From: Lineus longissimus
Taxonomy: Eukaryota > Nemertea > Pilidiophora > Heteronemertea > Lineidae
Length of the DNA stretch: 60,000 nucleotides
Assembly (NCBI RefSeq): GCF_910592395.1
Contig: NC_088317.1
Coordinates: 436,001 to 496,000 of the forward strand
Reading direction: 5' to 3'
The notes beneath the pieces were generated by a model that saw only the letters and a list, made by a program, of their open reading frames with translations, did no database searches and had not been told where the DNA came from. This document shows positions 51,301 to 57,300 of this stretch, piece by piece. The number at the start of each line of letters is the position of its first letter. The first letter of the stretch is position 1. Both the position numbers and the translations under genes were made by a program.

Positions 51301-54300
51301 TGGTGTGATTTTGGTTTTTGTTCTATTACCACTTAACCTGTTTCGTTGTTGAATAATCATTTTAAATATTTATCATTATAGATAGCTCTTTATGATTAAT
51401 GTCGCCATCCATATCATTGTGTTATTCCTCCACGGGAGGTGGATTCCAACACACGACCCTTTAGTTTCCAGTCGTTTAGTTGAGATACTTTCTGCCAACA
51501 ACATGTACAAGGGTCCGGAGTTAATAACCATATTGACACGTTTCTCCAAGACGTTAGATGCTTCTGACTCTCCCTGAAAGCCATTAAGACTAATGTGATA
51601 CTGACCATCGCTAAATTTCTAAATTGGAGCATTGAAAACTGTACTTCTTGGAAGAAAACAATTGAAAGAACATCTGCTTATTATTTTCTTTCAGAATTGC
51701 CACCATGTTTAGTACCAAAAGGTATTTACACTTCTTGCTACAGTGGTGCCCCCTATGTGGTGGCAGTGATGGTTGTCCTCTGTCCATTACTTTCCTTCAT
51801 CACAAATTGGCCTGAAACTCTTTATGATTAATCAACACCGTCCTCCGTGGTACACTCATTTCTTGCTGGCCAACTTGAGATGAAAAAAACTGTTTTACTT
51901 GCTTCAACTTTGCAAGGTTTTATTATGTGTGTTTTTTTAATCTGTAGCCTTGACCTGGTTATTGTGTGGCCTTGAAATTGATGATGGTCTCGACCTCTCA
52001 TTGTTGATGGCTGTCACCTTTATATAGTGTGGTTTGATCTATCCAACTCTTGCTTTGATCTGTGGTCTTGACCTATTTACCACTGAGTGGCATTGGATCC
52101 CAGCCATTGTCTTATTGTCTGTTGCCTAGACTTTCTCTCCGTCTTGTCAGTGTGGCCTTGACCTCGATTTGTGAATGGTTATGACCTTTACCATTGTTTG
52201 TAACGTTACATCTACAATTATTTGCCTCATCCTTCTTTTACATTTTCGATGTCTGTGGCTTGACCTAATTCAATTATCTTACCTTAGCCCCACTTATCTG
52301 GGCCCGTAATGACTTGTCCCCACATGGTCTTTGTATTTTGACCACATGCCAGCCGGTCTCTTTTTCCATGGTGGATATTTAACAGTTCAAAGACCTGACG
52401 GTCAATTCAGAAAACACTAAAGCCCGTCCGCCATGTTTTCAACGACCGGTCCGCCACGTTTCAAACGCCCTCAGATATGATATTCTACCAGCTGGCCTCA
52501 GTGGCGCTATACCGTATTCACCAACAGAGCATTGGATGTGGAGCATATCTTACCATAAGTGGCCATTTGTGACCAATGTTGGAAATCGAATGCCACCTCA
52601 TCAGACAGTTCCTCATTACACGCATGGTTTTAATACTAGCAAAACGGGAAATTGTTTTGCATCTTTAAAACTCGAAAAGTTGCTGCGTGCTCCTATAATC
52701 ATCAGAGGGTGTCATGTTCATCTCCTTATTATGTATCTTGTGAATTCACTTTGCCAATATTGTAAAAGGGCAAATTTTAAAGGCCACTTTGAAACTGAAA
52801 ATGGTGCAGATGGCACAAAAGACGCCATTCTGTCAAGCTTGAACGTGAAATGTAAAACTGAAAAATATGTTCATTTACAACAACGGCTTCATGGCATAGT
52901 GGGTAAGACAGCATGGAGCAAGTGTCGAGTGTTCCGAGTTCGAACCCGTTCGAGGAATATTTTTCATTTTTTCTTTACACGAGAGCGTCACTCTGACCTG
53001 TCACGTCAATGAACTTGTTGTTTGTGCAGTCAAGTGAGACCAGTCGTTTAAGGTTAATTCTTATTTTTGAATCAAATGAACAAATTCTCAGTGATATAAC
53101 ACAACATAATGATTTTCAGTGATTCTCTTCTTAGTCCTTTAAACCAACACAGATTGAGAGATTAGGATTATCGATCCTTTGGAGTATGATAAAAGTAACG
53201 AGTTGGCATTTCCCATCTTTCCCCTTTGTCAGTTGTTTTTGGTCAGCATCTGGCTTTAAATCCATTTGAAGAGGAAAGCTGATAGAATATAGAACTTGCA
53301 AATGAACTTGATGTTTATGTCTCATATTTATATCGAATCTGTAAAAGTCCTGCTCAGGTGTATGTGTGTGTATCTTGCTAAAGTAAATTATCATTTTTCT
53401 TTAGCTGTTGCATTCAGTGCAGGTATGACTTAAACCTTTGCATGCTCTGCCTTTGAAACATGGTGCAAATGGTCAACAACCTGGGAGAAGCTGTGAATGG
53501 ACCTAAAGCGTAATGATGTTCCTGATTGGTCTCTATATGTTATATTTCACAGTTGCCTGGTTCTTGACGATCTGTGCCCTGTTTTGAAGGGCATAAATGG
53601 ACTATATACTACAGTAATACTGCTATAAATGGGACTCAACGTCAACCTATCCATCTCCCTTATATGTCTTCTCCTAAATGTTTTCAAGAGATATTATACC
53701 CAAGTATTTTCCACCATGATATTTTGTATTCCTTTAATGTGTCTCTCCTCAGTGTCAACAATGGTCATATTCAGTGTTACGACTGTTGAGTAGTATTGTT
53801 AAGACTGTCATATATACTCATGACCCTGTTTTCTAAATCTCAACCTCCTTATTTCTTATTTGAACATTTAAGACGTATATTTTGCCTCTTATACTAAATG
53901 ATGTATTGGTGTTTTCGTCTCATTATTCAAAACCCACAGATGATGAGGTGCAGAACAACACATCTCATTGTCAGATTTCATTCAAAGTGGTGTAACCCAG
54001 ATTACCATGTCCTCTTCTGATACATTTACCGTGTATCCAACGTTCTCCAATTGTATCCATATCCTTAATCTCTCAGCTGTGTTCATTTCCTCCATCCTGG
54101 AATGTTTCCTCCATCCTTCCGTTCCTTCATCAAGCTCCTTCTTTCTTCTTAAAAGGCCTGATTTGTTCATTCATAAAGAAATTTCATTTGAGATTTTTCC
54201 AATTCCGTAAAAACGTGTTGAATAACAGTGCATTCTGTTAACCAATATGATGATTCCTAGAGATAGTTGTAAACCATGAACATGATCGAACCAGGCCTTT

Positions 54301-57300
54301 TAATCTTTAGAAGTTATTCGGTCATTGACAGCATTCTAGATAGAGAATTTCGTAAGTCAACGAAAGATCTCGGAGATGCTCAACACAGGTTTACTTCGGG
54401 AACTACGAGGCAATATAACTACTTAGAGATTTCAACGTTTTATTCCCGATTGATTTATAATTGTAGAGTAATTTGTATTAAATAGATACGATACTTCCTT
54501 CGTTACACAAACTCTGCTTAGAATATCATAGCAATGCCATTTCTTAGATGGCCACTAACATATTCATAGCTTAACGGGCATGGTACATTGTGACTTACTT
54601 TTAGTAATCGTGTTCTTTTTGAGATAGAGTTTAAAGAACCATAATGAATGTAATAATTTTGCTTCAAACATCTGTTCAAAAAAGCTTCTTCTCTACTCTG
54701 AATATTTAAAGAGATGTAATGGGCTTCATGATGTTGGCGTAACATTTAAAATTGCTGTTGATGTGTATTGTCAGCATGGCTGCTTTGGCTGGTACGTAGA
54801 TCGAGAGGCAGAAGTAGGAGTTCTTGCTTCTCATAAAGATCGGTCTGAGTCAATAAGTTATCAAGGGCCAGTTTCATTCGGTAGCTGATCGGTAGCTGAT
54901 CGGGAGCTTCGGCAATTCTGATTTCTTACAGCGTTTGAAGATTCTTCAGTGTTCACACATAGGTCTCCGTTGCAGGTTTGAAGAGAATGGGCAGCATGCG
55001 CTCCAGGAAAGTCAGTGTCCAATCCATCAAGTCTGAGAAATCAGACGACGAGATCACAGCCCCACCTCAGCACAACAGTCTCGATGTGGAATCACCTGAT
55101 GAGATGGCGGAGAGCCCTGAATATGACACTGATGACAATCTCTGCACATACATGCCATGGATCAAGGTAGGCTACGGGCAATTAAAACCGGTGTGACAGC
55201 GGATATAGTCCCCCTGGAGTCATAGTCCGGTAGCATTGTATACCAGCATGGTCTATTGTACCGCTAACCCTAACCAAAACATTTAGCAATGCGGGCTATT
55301 GTTACACGGACTATCAGCCCTAGGACTACTATCCCTTGCACACCGGTTATATGAAATACGAAACCTAATATAATAACCAAGTTCGAAATAATTTCAGTAG
55401 TGGAGTCACCAAATTGTCTACTCAAATTTTGTGATAATTTAAAGTCATAATCATCGTCTCTGATTTTGCCATCTAATCATGAACTGTTCGTCCGATTGAC
55501 TTCCAAAATATGTTCTTGTTTTGTTTTTTCCTGCAGGCTTCTTATAGTGAAATGCGAAATTACCAGTTAACTTGTTATGATTAATTCTGAAGCATGTTTC
55601 TTTACAGGTCATCATCCAACTTGCCAATACTTCCAACTTCATCTGCGACCATCAGAACTTCTGCCACCCGAACTGCTACGAGAGACAACAGCGTAGCTGT
55701 ACGCGGCTCATGAATGCAACCTTTAAAGTGTATGATTGTGAAGAACCTGAGAATGTGGACGAAGATGGTAGGAAGTTAGATGATAGCAAGAAAGACACGT
55801 TCAGGGAAAAGCTTAAAAGACGGGTAGGTTGGCGCTGCTTGCTTGCCAGTTACCATGTGACATACAGTACATGTACCTGTGATATACTAATTTAAATAAT
55901 AGACATGGTGATGTTATTTAATCACAAAGAGTGCTTTTAAAGGAACCCTCGCTGTATATTTCAGATAGATACGCATCCTAGAGCAGAGAAGGTCGCTGTT
56001 CTTGTGCTCAAAACAGGGACTTTTCTTTAACGGGCTATAAGAACTTAAACCCGGAGATGCCTTTCAATTCAAGTTATTATGAGTGTGTCTGATGATGTTT
56101 AAATTTCCTATCTCCTTCTGTCCGTTTTCACAGCTTTCACCTTCTAAGAGTCACTGTTCTGTACCAAAGGTATACTTACGTGTTAGATCACATAGATATC
56201 AAATAGATTAAAAGCACTTTGTTTAACCACAGGCTAATAAGCCAATAACGTAAATGTGGTACGGTTAATACCCCTACCCCCTACCCTCCATCACCAAAAT
56301 TTAGTTGACATAGATTGTAAGTATGTTCACATAATATTTCGCGACAATATAGCTAGCGAAGGCTATTTGCCCCCACATGGTTTCTTGTCACGTGCTATGA
56401 TAGTCTTAGATAAAGCACTATCACGGTTGATTTATACTAGCACTTGCTGTAAAACAAAGATTATCTAAATCTGTTCACCATCGTGTTTACGCATCTTAAA
56501 GATGTTTATGTACCTAAAGTAATCAAGTTACAAAGTGCACGCTCATGATCAGTAGCTCGCTTTTAGAATATTTAGAGTTTTGAAGTTGGCTTTGGATGTA
56601 TATGAAAGAGCTGTTGGTCAATCATCAGTAGTTATCAGGGGGTCCATTGTCAACTGGTGACAAGTCATTGTGTCCACCTCCGAACTGTAACTGCACATAT
56701 TCTAGTATCATACAATCCACCGTATCTGTCATGACGTTATATTGGTGAAAATGACATTCAGTACACAAAAAAGGTCAGAGCCTTTTCATTTCTGCCTAGT
56801 TCCATTGTTATATTTCAATCACTGACATGTTGTATAGAGATGTTTCTTGGACCCTATGGTTGTCAGTCTCCCCGTTACATAAAATGGCGATCCAAAATAT
56901 GAATCACCCAGTTCGATAAAATGCCAGTTGGAAGGTAATCATCTTGTGATTTTAAATACAGGAGTCTGTCTTCCAACCTTCGTCCCCGATCAGGCGTCGT
57001 GAAAGCACGCCTCTTCTTGACAAGATTAGGAGTGACGTGAACCTGGCTAAGCTGATGAAGATAGATGCGAATAGGGACAAGAAAGACCCGTGTCCGAGAC
57101 CTAAGAAGAAGGAGGATACCTACATGGTCAAATATCTCAAGTCTCAGGTAAAACAGTCCATCTTATTTTGAGAATATTCAATGGTTGTTTAATAGAGTTC
57201 AATTCAGATACTACTGAGGAAAGGTCTGTCAAAAATCTATCATTTACCAAAGGATGTGGCCAACTTTGATGCTTATACATGTAGTAGCACCATATAAAAG

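Larger units (their letters stand above)
55167..56961 (+). other. Introns X19-X20, X20-X21 and X21-X22
   Basis: Two exons (X20, X21) lie inside this range and are listed separately. At 55175-55350 an imperfect inverted relation joins the AAAACCGGTGTGACAG end to CACACCGGTTAT near 55339. No other element recognised. Confidence 0.4.

Noticed and set aside
52884-52960. A functional tRNA gene
   Set aside because: Box A and box B are present, but no paired acceptor stem is evident and the unit is part of a dispersed repeat with another copy at 12.6 kb.
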